64,000 bases of DNA, taken from Dama dama (lineage: Eukaryota; Chordata; Mammalia; Artiodactyla; Cervidae). Position 1 is the first letter of the stretch. Each line of letters opens with the position of its first letter. The DNA lies in contig NC_083701.1 in the NCBI RefSeq assembly GCF_033118175.1, positions 57,598,501 through 57,662,500 of the forward strand, given 5' to 3'. Below the pieces are notes generated by a model that did no database searches, was not told the origin of the DNA, and worked only from the letters and a program-made list of their open reading frames with translations. Positions 21,960 to 33,345 of this stretch are shown here, piece by piece. The position numbers and the translations under genes are program-made.

Positions 21960-24419
21960 GGGCCCGTCTTATACCTAGGCTTTAACAGAGGCTGAAATGA
22001 TCGTTGGTGTATTAGAACCACCAATAATTACAAAAAAAAAAAAAAAAAAAACCTCAGGATTCTGAACATCATGGAAAACTAAATGGAAGGAAGATTTAAA
22101 TTAAGTTGTTCCCTCGAAAAGCACCTACATGTACAGATTCCCAAATGAAACTGAGGCATCTCCAACTTGCTCGACAGAGATGCCAAAAGCCACGCAGCAG
22201 AGTAAGGGGTTTGAGGCTGAGCTCATCAGTCTTTCTCCTCAGGAGGCCATGTTGAATGCACTAAAAAAGAAATCATTTTTCTCCTCCTTTAAGCAGTATG
22301 ATTTGATTTGGAGACTTCCCCCACTACATTTTGTTAAATAAACAAAAAATATGAAACTAACTTATTGGTCTTACTGAATGAATATCTGAAAATGATTTTT
22401 ATGGCAAAGAGAATCCTTCTTAATCCCAAATTCCACTACCTATATTTGCTACCTCTACAAATTAGTTAATCACCAACTTTAAAATCTGAAATTAAATATC
22501 TGGTCATGGAATTTGCTCCATTTGTTATATGGGTGCTACTCTAAGAAAAGTTCATCATCTACTGGAAGGAGTTTTAACTGGTTCTAGTTTTAACATGTTC
22601 TAAGCAATTTAAGTCTGGTCCTCAGATCTGAAACTCTGCTTCTTATATTGTCATTCCAAAATTCAAATGAGATTTTTTAATATTAGACTTGCAAATTGCA
22701 AGGTCAATGATCTCCTATTTATCTATCACTGAATCTAAAATTATTATATATTAGCTCTGTCCCATGAGTTCACCAAAGCTAACACTGAAAGTATTCCCAA
22801 CGCCCTGATACCTAACAAACTGGAAGGGATAGGCCAGAGCCTTCCTCATACCAGTGCTCATAAACTAGGCTGGGCTCATCTGGAGGAATCTTAAAAATGT
22901 TTGGAAAACACAGCAAGTTGAGATACGAGCGCCCAGGCCAGAAAAGTTTAATGGCGACAGTGAAAAGAAGGAAGAGTGAACCAAAGAATAAAAAGGGGAA
23001 AACTAAACAGGAGTATAGTAGGACAGCAACCATCAGAGACCTAGAAGTTCAAAGAGCATGGATGTGAAACATCAGAAATTCAGAGTTAAAAGCCAGTTTC
23101 TAAGGATATACTGTACATTAAGTGGATTGCCCAGCTGGAGATAGTCGCTGTTTATGTGTCATGAAAGAATTTCTTCTTTATAATTTAGAGATCTGAAGAT
23201 TTATAAGAGCTCTCCCATTTGCTTTGGCAAACAGAACACATCTTTGTCAACCCTGTAAATTCAAGTATTCATCTCTTTCATACTCTCACATCATGGACAT
23301 ACATGTAGTTTTATCAAAACAGACACAATCACTATATTACAAATATATGTATTACAATTATATATAAGTATGGAAGTTAAAATTTCAGGCAGTTTAGTCA
23401 CAATGAAATAGGATTTCTCAGTCTCTTTAACAGACTCTGACACATGAGTTAAATCTAAGATCTTTACTAATTTGTACTCAGGATGAGTACATATTAAAAT
23501 TTACTCAAACCTCTCTTTTCCCTGAACTTTTCTTCCTGATGATGATTTAAATAAAAAGTTTCACAATTAATTTTCAGAATATAAATGTCTCACTCTTACT
23601 TGCCATGAATCATTTTTAATTGCCCTATTTCTTGACCTAGTGATTATTGCTTGTCTGAATTACATTAGTTTTCCCCACCCTCCAAAAACCAATCTAGATA
23701 ATGTCATAACATTATAAAAATTTACAAGTATATGTTATAATATAAAATGAAAAGCTATTTTTAAAAAATACATTCAATTATTATTTTATGGATGCCTTTA
23801 TCTAGCAGCCATCTAGTCTATTCTCTAGTAAGAGAGCTTCAAATGAGTCTTAAATATGGGGAATATTGTTTCTATACTACTAATACCATAAAGATTGCCT
23901 TAGTAAAATGGAGCTCATACATATACAAAAGGAAAATACATTTTAAGTGTCCCCAACATTTGAAAAAACAATATACAAATAAAAATCCCCATCTACAGTC
24001 AGAATTCTGGACTGAAGCCAAAACCAGTATATAGAATTGGTGCTAACTATGCCTATCTTTTGCCCACTACACATCCTCCTTTTTTTTTTTTTTCTGGAAA
24101 AAAAACTTGACTCAGTTTTTAAGAAAAATGCAACTGGACAAGACAAGCTGTATGCCACACACTGAGCAATACCTATTCACTGCTATTTAAATCAATTTAA
24201 AGAAAATTAGAGGTGGGAATAATTGACCTTAGACAATGTGTCTTCTTCCTTCCTACACACTCATGAGCACACAGCATACAGAGCATCTTAAGATTCCACA
24301 TGTCCTGTTTTTGCTAAAGCTATCTGTCTCTTCCATTCCTTGGTGTCTCAGAAGCAGGAACTAGATGTTATTGATTACCGCACCTTCCACAAAAGGTTAG
24401 CACGTGGCCTCATGGTAGG
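21960..24419. other. No gene seen; unique AT-rich sequence
   Basis: About 2.5 kb of unassigned DNA with a 20-base poly-A at 22032-22051 and a poly-T near 24080-24092. Open frames up to 80 codons have no recognisable product. Confidence 0.45.
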
Positions 24420-24612
24420 AAGTCGCCTGTCATGGTAGAAACACAGTGGCTTTGGAAAGTATACACTGCTCAGTTTGATTCTCAGACATGTTCCTAATTT
24501 CTCTGAGACTAATCTGAAGTGTCATTATAAAGACAATATGAGACAACATAAATTAAAGCATATAGCACAATACTCAGTACATTGTGAGTATGCACTGAGT
24601 ATTAGTACATAT
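24420..24612 (+). mobile_element. MIR SINE, degraded
   Basis: 'cagtggctttggaaagta', 'cagtttgattctcagacatg' and 'tagcacaatactcagtacat' fall in MIR order. Divergence is greater than in the 18.0-kb copy. Confidence 0.5.
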
Positions 24613-25113
24613 TTATTGGGTGCATAAATATTCATTTACTTCATTCCTTCCTTCACTGAAACTAACAAGACAACTACTTACACAAATATTTTAAAACCAA
24701 ATAATTTGGTAATGTTTCCACCTGAGAACCACTGTAATAAATGATCTTTTAAAGTGTACATTTGATGGTGTAGCCACATTGTTTTCTATATAGGTAGTAA
24801 GTCAAAGAGAAAAAAAATACTTAAGACACCATTAGTGTCATGAATGAAATAAAGACAGTATAGTTTAAAATTTCATCAAGAACCTAAAACCCTGAAAGAC
24901 ATACTAAGAAATATTTTAGTAAACATGCAGTATTCAAGAAGCCTGATTTTCGAACTATATAGGTGTGACTAGAGATACATCCTAGGAGCACTTCCATAAA
25001 TCCCTTGATAAAGAAAATAAGCAAAGGGGAAAAAAAAATATTGGCCAAGAGTACTTTCTCCTGTGATAGGTGTCTTAGCACCCTCCGAAGTTCTAAACAG
25101 AATAAACTGCCCT
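24613..25113. other. No gene seen; AT-rich sequence
   Basis: Unassigned DNA of about 500 bases. Confidence 0.45.
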
Positions 25114-25246
25114 GGGACTTCCCTGCGGTCCTGTGGTTAAAATTCCATACTTTGAATTCAGGGGACATGAACTTGATCCCTGACCAAGGAACTAAGATCC
25201 CACATACTGCACAGTTCAGCCAAAAAAGAAAAGAAAAGAAAGAAAT
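25114..25246 (+). mobile_element. CHR-type (tRNA-Glu derived) artiodactyl SINE
   Basis: 'gggacttccctgcggtcctg', 'tgatccctgaccaaggaac' and 'taagatcccacatactgca' match the CHR SINE group shared by cetartiodactyls. An A-rich AAAAG tail follows (25221-25246). It lacks the BovB-derived tail of Bov-tA. The B box is altered. Confidence 0.9.
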
Positions 25247-25458
25247 GAATGCCTTGAGAACTATCATTAGCTAAGAAAACCAACAGTTAAACCAGAAAAT
25301 AACAAAGTAAGTCAAAATTTTTTATTGTGACTCCTGATCTAGGGGTCTACCCTTCCTATTTCCAAACCAAGGAACTCTGAAGCAAAATTCTTAGAATCAA
25401 GCAATAAAATGTATCAAATTTAAACTAAATGCTTAAACTTTACAACATTAATGTTACA

Positions 25459-25502
25459 ACATTTTAAACATTACAATGTTATGTTTTAAACATTACAATG
25501 TT
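25459..25502. repeat. Tandem duplication, 22-bp unit, two copies
   Basis: The 22-base unit at 25459-25480 repeats at 25481-25502 with two mismatches. Its core, ACATTACAATGT, is itself nearly palindromic. Confidence 0.9.
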
Positions 25503-26225
25503 ACAAACAGGTCAGTTAAGACTGCTACTTCCATATTTGAGCACACTGCTATTTAGTCACTCACAGGGGAAGATCCTTTCGAAGAAAGAAACTGTGCTTT
25601 ATTTATATAGTACAGCTTCTTCACCCTCCAAGAACCTAGCATTATTATCTAAATAGATATTCAGATAGCATCAATAAAATTAAAATAAATGAATATAATA
25701 AACAGAATGTAGCAAAAAAAAAAAAGTAAGCATGATAAAGTCTGAGTCCTTTAAAAGAAGAGAGGTGCCTGCTATCATCACAGTATCTAGGTATCACTAA
25801 TAGTAATAACCCTCTAGAGCATTATAACTTTTCAGTACTTATCAGACATAACACAAATTCAATACAATCAGTTAGATGTAAAATACAGACTTAGTAGCAC
25901 CAATATCAGGATCAGTTAGCCCAGATCCAGTATAATTATTGTCACCACACAATATTATACAATTTAAGGAGATAAGAGAAAAAATTTTGGCAGAGTTAAT
26001 TCTACCTCCACCTAAATAAATACCTAAAAGCTCATATCCAATATGATTTTACTTCTAAATGCTTTGCAAGTTATAATTGTGCCTAAGATCTACAGATATA
26101 CCAAATCGACAATGCCAAAAATTATCTTTAAACCCTCTGTAGTATATTGTAGGATTTCTAAGAATATGATAAACACACACATTCATATATACAGAAGCTA
26201 TTATGGTCAAGCTTGTAATTGACCA

Positions 26226-26261
26226 TTTTATAATAATGTTCTACAAAACATTATTATAAAA
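26226..26261. repeat. Perfect inverted repeat, 15-bp arms, 6-base loop
   Basis: TTTTATAATAATGTT (26226-26240) and its exact complement AACATTATTATAAAA (26247-26261) flank the loop CTACAA. It is not part of a repeat I recognise. Confidence 0.95.
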
Positions 26262-26263
26262 GT

Positions 26264-26280
26264 TCCTTTTTCAAAAAGGA
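26264..26280. repeat. Second hairpin: 8-bp arms, 1-base loop
   Basis: TCCTTTTT, C, AAAAAGGA: a perfect short inverted repeat beginning two bases after the preceding hairpin. Confidence 0.9.
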
Positions 26281-26447
26281 TTTGTGTATGTATAAAAGTT
26301 GATGTAATGTACATACTTTAAATTATATTAATTAATAACATTCACATAATATTGCTAGAATTTCAAGAAATGTTCAAGTTATTTTAAAAGACTTCTATTA
26401 AAACTAATATAGAACTCCATGTCACTTAACATCTAAATATGTAAAAA

Positions 26448-26461
26448 CAATTAATTAATTG
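26448..26461. repeat. 14-bp perfect palindrome
   Basis: CAATTAATTAATTG is its own complement. It contains overlapping TAAT homeodomain-type cores, but such words are common in AT-rich DNA. Confidence 0.85.
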
Positions 26462-27024
26462 GTATGAATATTAACAACCTCAGTCCTTTAGGAGAATATC
26501 CTCCTGATCAAAGAATCTGAAGTTTGACTCATTCTGCAGATAGTTTCCTGTATGTTTGAAAGCACACAGCCACGTGCCAAAACGAAACAAACCTAAGTGC
26601 CGAAACTGGGCCAGAATAAGGTCGTTTTCAGTTGCTTTCATTCTCTACTAGGATGGAAGGACATGAAGATAAACAAAGCACACATTTGTTCTTAGAAAAA
26701 GACTGTGGTATTTCCACAGCTCATCATAGTGATCTAGCTCTTCTGCTACATTTTAATCAGTTTAGATGAATCAATTCAGAATACCCTTCAGAATACAGAT
26801 GGAAATTGTGAAATGACCCATAATAGAAAAAACCTTGATTCAAGTTGTCTGCATTTTATGATGATGAATGAAAGATGAAAAATCACTAGATATAGACTGT
26901 TCAATTGAAACATGGAGAATGGGTTTATCTGAAAATATCTAAGCTGACCTCTGGGGTTCCACACACAAATAGCTCTTTCATTTAAGCAAGTGTAAGGTTC
27001 AACTGGGGTGCTCATTACCTCATA

Positions 27025-27168
27025 GATTCCTGGGTTCCATCCACAGAGATTCTGTGCTGGTTATCTGGGGTGGAGCCCACAGATTTTTTTGCTAACCATC
27101 TTCCGGGTAATGCTGATGTCTTTGGTCCATGGACCAACCACATTTTCAGAAACTGTCATGCACTGTCT
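27025..27168 (+). mobile_element. MER5A-type hAT-Charlie DNA transposon
   Basis: 'attcctgggttccatccac', 'agagattctgtgctggttat', 'ctggggtggagcccacag' and 'gtaatgctgatgtctttggt' follow the MER5A order. It is a nonautonomous fossil and encodes nothing. The strand is given relative to the usual consensus orientation. Confidence 0.8.
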
Positions 27169-28405
27169 TTGGTTGTAGGATTGGTCACTTCTACATTCTA
27201 GGACCCCATCACAATCCAACTCTGGTCACAGCTAAATCACAGAAAAGAACACTAGCAAAGGTTAAGAAACATGTATTAAAAATAATCTTGAAATCCTTTC
27301 CCAACATAGTCATTGAAACCAACCCCATAAATGCTGATTTTCTAGCTCGAGTTTTGTGACACATTAGGTTATCTCCAATTATCTCCAGGGGTGATATAAC
27401 AGTTTCATAAAATTAATTTTACTCCATGTTAATTGAACGAGGTTCACATCTGGAAAATGAATGTAGAATTTGTTGGTTGAAATGAAAGTAAAGAACAGCT
27501 GAATCCATTAACTCTGCTCCTATAACCTAAAGCTCTTTGCTTAATTTTGTTAAACTCATTAAGGATTTTGCTTTTAACTTGGACCTTGTGCCTCATTCTA
27601 ATACAGTGGCAAAATGCTACAGTCAAGCTGCAAACTATTTATGGAAGGGTAATTACAAATACGTAAAGGCTCTGATGAGTCCAGTAAATGGCAGAGGCAG
27701 GCACCACCACCCCATGGTTAAGGAGATAGATGACTTACATGTCCTTTCCTTCACTGACGTTCTAGGTCCACAATGAGGAATTGAGAACTAAAATGATAGT
27801 TCTTAAAAATTGATGCTTTATCACTATCTTTGGACTACAGGTAATTATTTTTTTAAGGAATATTTTCTTTTCCAGAGTGGCAGAATATCTTTCTAGAAAC
27901 AAACATAAAACCTAATTACCAAGACTTTGAAGAAAGAAAAAGGCTTGTTGAAAAATTATGAGAAAATATTATTCATATTTCCCCCAACACGTTTATATAG
28001 CTAGTTGTGGATTTAGCAAGAAGCAGGAATCTGAGGTGAATGTGTGTGTCGGGGGAGGGGGCAGAGAAAGCCCCACTGCCTCACTGAAGCAGAGGTTCCG
28101 TATGAGCTGGAGGATAGGAGAAATCATTTGAGAAGGAGAACGTGATACAGATTATGTGAAGTCCCAAAATCAAAGCAGAAGTTAGAGTTAATGAAGTAGG
28201 TAACAGGGAGCCATAGAAGATGGTAAGCAATCGTAACATGCTGAAAATCATTTTTGAAGATCAAGCTGGTAGACTTGAGTGAGAAGGATGAAGTGATAAC
28301 AAAGAGAAACAGAGGCAAATTCAAGACCCATCCCTAGAAAATGCAGGCAAGAAATAGAAACATCTCAGGTAAAGGAATGAACACTAAAAACATTACAGTA
28401 TTCAA

Positions 28406-28407
<2 letters not shown>
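27169..28407. other. No gene seen; candidate noncoding conserved block at 27.45-27.78 kb
   Basis: Unassigned. The block 27440-27780 is balanced in composition and has an uninterrupted 79-codon plus-strand frame (27537-27776) that starts at a TTG, not an ATG, and matches no protein I know. The part 28090-28400 weakly resembles the ancient repeat of 9.2 kb. Confidence 0.4.
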
Positions 28408-28449
<42 letters not shown>

Positions 28450-28480
28450 CGGGGGGCGGGGGGGAGGCAGGGGAGGAGGT
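28408..28480 (+). repeat. (TG)n microsatellite joined to a G-rich quadruplex-prone tract
   Basis: About 21 TG units (28408-28449) run straight into G runs of 6, 7 and 4 (28451-28456, 28458-28464, 28470-28473). The 7-G run can supply two triplets, giving a legal G3+N1-7 motif on the plus strand. The TG part is prone to Z-DNA. Confidence 0.9.
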
Positions 28481-29439
28481 CATAAGCCATAACAACTGCA
28501 AAAGAAAATAAATTTGGACAAGAAAAAAAATCCATCATTTCTATCTTTTAAAGTAGGGAGTTATATGTTTTGTGTGTATATGTATATAAATGTATATATA
28601 TTTATCTAGTTCTCTGATATGTCAGTTATATGTGTAGTTTATACATATTTATTTCACATATTTATAGGCCTGAAAGGAGGTGGAAAGCAGCACAATTGCT
28701 TATTAGTTCTTAGATCACAGATCCTTTTGATCTTACAAAAAAGAAAAAGCAAGGATGAAAAGGAATCCACTAAAAGTGTACAAGGAATCCAACAAAGTTG
28801 TATCTAAATTTTGCTGCTGACCAGTCATTTAATAAATGCCTCATGAGGACCATTCATGTACCAGCCAATGCCTTAGATGCAAGGAACAAGACAAACACAT
28901 CTAAGCGGCTAACGCCTCGGAGCACCACCAATATATAAGAATCTGCCCTCTTCCTTTAAAGCAGTTATAAAGTTGAAAACCAAGCACCAAACGGAAATCA
29001 CTGTTTTCCCTAGAACAATAACAAAACTGTTTCATCCTTGGCTAAAGAAAGTCTGAATTACAGGATGACAAAAAAAGTTAGAATTCTCCTGAAAGTGGAA
29101 AGTTTAAGCACTGTTTGTTCCAGCTCGTTTTCATGAAAACTTCCATGTAAGTTTATGGTATAGCTTTTACAGTTCAAAAAGATGTAATCAACCAGGTGTT
29201 GATTACCTAAAAGAAAAGAGAGAAGGAAGGAGGCAGGGCATGCTTAATCTTTTCCTGGTGTTATCCTTTCAATAAGAGAAGCACACATTTTTGCCAGTTC
29301 ATTACAGAACCTGATGACATTTACATGTTCAAACACATACTCCATTTAAATGAATGCATTGTGATTATTATAATTAAGTTCCTACCTGAAATTTATGCTA
29401 AAATAAACTGCATTTCTTTATTTTATTTTGCAGTCTCCT
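28481..29439. other. No gene seen; unassigned sequence
   Basis: About 960 bases without recognised repeats, apart from a short TA-rich patch at 28570-28605. Confidence 0.45.
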
Positions 29440-29448
29440 ATACTGTAT

Positions 29449-30101
29449 CTGGTCCCATCACCTCATGGGAAATAGATGGGGAGACAATGGAAACAGTATC
29501 AGACTATTTTGGGGGGCTCCAAAATCACTGCAGATGGTGACTGCAGCCATGAAATTACTTACTCCTTGGAAGGAAAGTTATGACCAACCTAGATAGCATA
29601 TTAAAAAACAGAGACATTACTTTGCCAACAAAAGTCCATCTGGTCAAGGCTATGGTTTTTCCAGTGGTCATGTATGGATGTGAGAGTTGGACTGTGAAGA
29701 AAGCTGAGTGCCGAAAAATTGATGCTTTTGAACTACGGTGTTGGAGGAGACTCTTGACAGTCCCTTGGAGCTCAAGGAGATCCAACCAGTTCATCCTAAA
29801 GGGGATCAGTCCTAGGTGTTCACTGGAAGGACTGATGCTGAAGCTGAAACTCCAGTACTTTGGCCACCTCGTGCAAAGAGTTGACTCATTGGAAAAGACC
29901 CTGATGCTGGGAGGGATTGGGGGCAGGAGGAGAAGGGGACAACAGAGGATGAGATGGCTGGATGGCATCACCAACTCGATGGGCATGAGTTTGAGTCAAC
30001 TCCGGGAGTTGGTGATGGACAGGGGGGTCTGGCGTGCTGCATTCATGGGGTTGCAAAGAGTTGGACATGACTGAGCGACTGAACTGAACTGAACTGAACT
30101 G
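29449..30101 (+). mobile_element. BovB LINE, 5'-truncated, with 9-bp target-site duplication
   Basis: ATACTGTAT at 29440-29448 recurs at 30102-30110 and gives both ends exactly. The element covers the C-terminal third of BovB ORF2 and the 3' end with TGAAC repeats. After an early frameshift near 29510-29550 a 164-codon frame (29580-30074) is open. It holds the conserved Cys-containing 'MYGCESW' and 'RCWRRLL' stretches and the Arg-rich C-terminal part. It lacks endonuclease and catalytic reverse transcriptase domains, so it is inactive. Confidence 0.97.
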
Positions 30102-30110
30102 ATACTGTAT

Positions 30111-30646
30111 TGGTCAGAATGCCTTTGGGCATATTTGTTACATGTATAAATCTAAATGGTAAAGCAAATAAATAAATGGACCTGTAAGCAAGCTCTCTTG
30201 CTATTTCTATATACTCTTCTTTCCAACAAAGAAAAATGAAATGGGAAAGTAAAAGCAATTAAAAATAGGTAACTTTAACAACATCTTTAAATCTTAGGTA
30301 CACAAGATCAGAAAATTAAAAATCAAGCTTGTTTGTCAGAAGTCATAGTGACTGAAACTATTACTATAAAAACTTTAAGTACACTGATCTACAGGATCCC
30401 AACTTTTTTGAAGTTTCAGAAATCTAAACTCCAAAGAAACCAAAGTATTAGAAACATGAACAGACTGATTAAACTGCCAAAAAAAATAAAAAGAATAGGA
30501 AAACAAACACCCAAAGCTGGATTAATGAATTCTCAACTGAAGAATTTTTGGTGCAAAATTCCTTAACACTATATGATACAAAAAATAGTATGCTACAAGT
30601 CTAAAGCATGACAAATTCAACTATTCTCATCAGTTAAAAAGTTATA
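30111..30646. other. No gene seen; AT-rich sequence
   Basis: Unassigned DNA. A 77-codon frame at 30333-30566 has biased Lys/Ile/Asn composition typical of AT-rich noncoding sequence. Confidence 0.45.
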
Positions 30647-30688
30647 TGTGTGTGAGTGTGTGTGTGTGTATGTGTGTGTGTGCGTGCA
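30647..30688 (+). repeat. (TG)n microsatellite
   Basis: An interrupted TG repeat ending in GCGTGCACG, just upstream of a Bov-tA insertion. Confidence 0.9.
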
Positions 30689-30720
30689 CGTCTATTGACC
30701 AACAGTGATTTATAAAACCA

Positions 30721-30916
30721 CAGGGCTTCCCTGTGGCTCAGCTGGTAAAGAATCTGCCTGCAATGTGGGAGACCTGGGTTCAGTCCCTGAGTGGGGAAGA
30801 TCCACTGGAGAAGGGAAAGGCTGCCCATTCCAGTATTCTGGCCTGGAGAATTCCAAAGACTATATAGTCCATGGGGTCACAAAGAATCGGACATGACTGA
30901 GCAACTTTCATGTCAC
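30721..30916 (+). mobile_element. Bov-tA SINE with a 25-bp target-site duplication
   Basis: A full-length copy: tRNA-like head with A-box text 'tggctcagctgg', then the BovB-derived tail to 'gactgagcaactttcatg'. The B box is altered (GGTTCAGTCC). The flanks at 30696-30720 and 30917-30941 are the same 25 bases with one C/G mismatch, long for this class. Confidence 0.97.
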
Positions 30917-30941
30917 TGACCAAGAGTGATTTATAAAACCA

Positions 30942-33141
30942 AAGCTCCAAATGCCTTTGGCAGTGTATTTTATTTTGTAAAATAAAAACAGCAATGATGC
31001 TAAAAACTTGTTAATACAAAGAATACTGTTTTAAGAGACTTTAGAATATCACTTTAAGTCTGCCATCTCTTCAAATGAGTAAAATCTCTTGTTAAAACAG
31101 TGTCAAGTTTTATATAATTAAAATTACAATAAAATAACATGTTATATCTAAGTCTATGGACACTTTAAAACGCTTAAAGGGTTTTGTAAAATATCATCCT
31201 ACTACATATAAAGTTTAAAATTCAAAAGTTGCACTGCTTCTCATTTTAATGTATGTGGTTTTGTTGTACAATTAAATGCATCAGACAGAACACAATTAAG
31301 GAATGGAACATTAGTATCTGTTTTATCCTCTTTGAACATACAGATGTTAAATGATCATACCTCACCAGTACATGCCTACTGCAACTCGTGTTTCACTTTC
31401 CAAACACTCAGGGTTTAAAACAGAGCAGACTGCACTTTTGATAACATCTGCTACAACAAATAACAAAAAAAGAGTGTGAAGTCTGATGAATGTTTAAACA
31501 GAACATTTTTTATGGATCAGCTAAATCTTTTCTGCTTTTTAATTAAAAGTAAAGAAAATGGAACTTAATTATCCTGTAAAGATTAGCTTGTGGGCATCTT
31601 CCTGTAAATTACTTCTAATTGAAAGCAAATTGTCAAGTGACATTCAAAGTACTGTCCTTTAAAACACAGCTGTTCGACTGCTGATTTCAGTGCATTGCAG
31701 TGTTTTCTTGTTACAATATGGCATATTTGAATATTTTAACAATTTCACTGGTTTTGTATAGATTTCCATTTAACATATCTTAATCACATTTCTTCCTGTA
31801 AAAAAGTTAGCATCCGTGAGTGCTTTGCAGCGTTTTGAGCCAGCCTATCATGAGAGCACTCCACTGACGTTTACTTTTTCAGACTTGTTTACTTAAAGTA
31901 CCACTACATCTGGACAATTACGGTCCAGGAAGTGGGTAGTTACACTCATCAGACTACTGTCCCAACCCAAGTCTTTATGGTACCTGTATAAGTCAGTCAC
32001 AGTTTACTGATGCTTTAAAATGTATTAAAAATTCAAATGAAACCCATATTAGAAACTGAAAACAAACAATTTTTCAGAATTTAACACTTAACAGAAACTC
32101 TAGTCCTTTAAAAAAATTTTTAAATAAATGCCTCAAGGGTAATATGAAGACAGCTAACATAGGAGTTCTGATATAAGAGTGTAATAGGAAGACTAGTAAG
32201 TAGCAAATGAGAAACACAAATGCACTAACCCACAAAACCTATTTACATATTTATCCATCCACCGACTATAGTCGGTTGGTTACCATTGCTTGGTGCTGCT
32301 CTGGAGGCATCACCAGAAATAAAATCAACAAAGTCCCAGCTCTAATGTAATTTACACCTCAGAAGAGGAAGAAAGAAGATTAATTATAAATAATCTCTGG
32401 TTCTTGGGTATAGATTTTTAAAAACAGTCTAATGACAACAACAAGAAAGTGTTTGCTTGCATGAAATGCTTAGTTCAGGTGAGGATACGTGCTATGGAGA
32501 AAAATAAATCAGAGTAAGGTGACAGCCACGGGCAAAAGAAGTTGACACTGTCTTACGTGAGGCGGTCAGAGAGCCCTCTCTAGTAAGGTGACATCTGAAC
32601 AGACCCCAGAGTGAATTTATAGTGAGAGGGAAATACACACATCGTGTGTATAACAGTTCAGGAAGGGGTCCCTTCAAAAGAATTAGGAAAGGCTTCTAAA
32701 AAGAAGAATGTTGACAGTCCAAGAAAATATCAATAGTTGGAAAAAGACCAAGTTAGGAAGTGAAAGATTATTAACCATGTTTGAAGATTTACATGTTTGC
32801 TTAGACAGTAATGTAACTCAAACCAAGAGCCCAACTACTACTACTTAATCTCCCCAGGTAAATAATTTATGTTCCCAATCTGAACATAACTTGAACAACA
32901 CTAATGCTGTTCCCCAGAGTGAAATGATCTGTATGAATTCCTCTAACTGTAACTGCCTGGTATAAATAGGTAGCTAGGTACGTTGGTAGGAACATAGGAG
33001 GGCAAATAGATAAGGTTTCAATATTAACATTTAAAGTTTTTTTTTTACATTAAGCAAAAAAGCATTATATAACCATGCAGAATTAAATTTTAACCACAAA
33101 TCGAGCTCTGCTTTTTATGGCAGTATGTGTGGAGGAGACTG
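30942..33141. other. No gene seen; candidate conserved noncoding block, then ancient repeat
   Basis: 31200-31960 is unique, moderately AT-rich DNA with several homeodomain-type words, listed as a finding. 32260-32700 belongs to the ancient repeat family and is listed next. The rest is unassigned. Confidence 0.4.
32260..32700 (+). repeat. Ancient mammalian interspersed repeat, another copy
   Basis: 'acaaagtcccagctctaatg', 'cgtgctatggagaaaaata', 'gtcagagagccctctctag' and 'aaggtgacatctgaacagac' fall in the same order as in the 9.2-kb copy. It starts at a 16-bp palindrome (32261-32276). Confidence 0.55.
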
Positions 33142-33345
33142 GTGGTGGTGGTTTAGTTGCTAAGCCCTGTCTGACTCTTGCAACCCCATGGACTATAGCC
33201 TGCCAGGCTCCTCTGTCCATGGGATTCTTCAGGCAAGAATACTGGAGTGGGTTGCCATTTCCTTCTCCAGCAGATCTTCCTAACCCAGGGATTCAACCCA
33301 GGTCTTCTGCACTGCAGTCAGATTCTTTGCTGACTGAACTACGAA
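33142..33345 (-). mobile_element. Bov-tA SINE
   Basis: A minus-strand copy preceded by a short (GGT)n stretch. The BovB-derived tail ('ccatggactatagcctgcca', complement) and the tRNA-like head are both present. No convincing target duplication. Confidence 0.93.

Larger units (their letters stand above)
25247..27024. other. No gene seen; AT-rich sequence rich in inverted repeats
   Basis: About 1.8 kb of unassigned DNA. It holds a 22-bp tandem duplication (25459-25502), two adjacent hairpins (26226-26280) and a 14-bp AT palindrome (26448-26461). The part at 26560-26650 has several CpG sites and looks less AT-rich. Confidence 0.45.

Noticed and set aside
29580..30074. A 164-codon frame as a gene
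   Set aside because: It is the C-terminal part of BovB ORF2 within an insertion defined by a 9-bp duplication.
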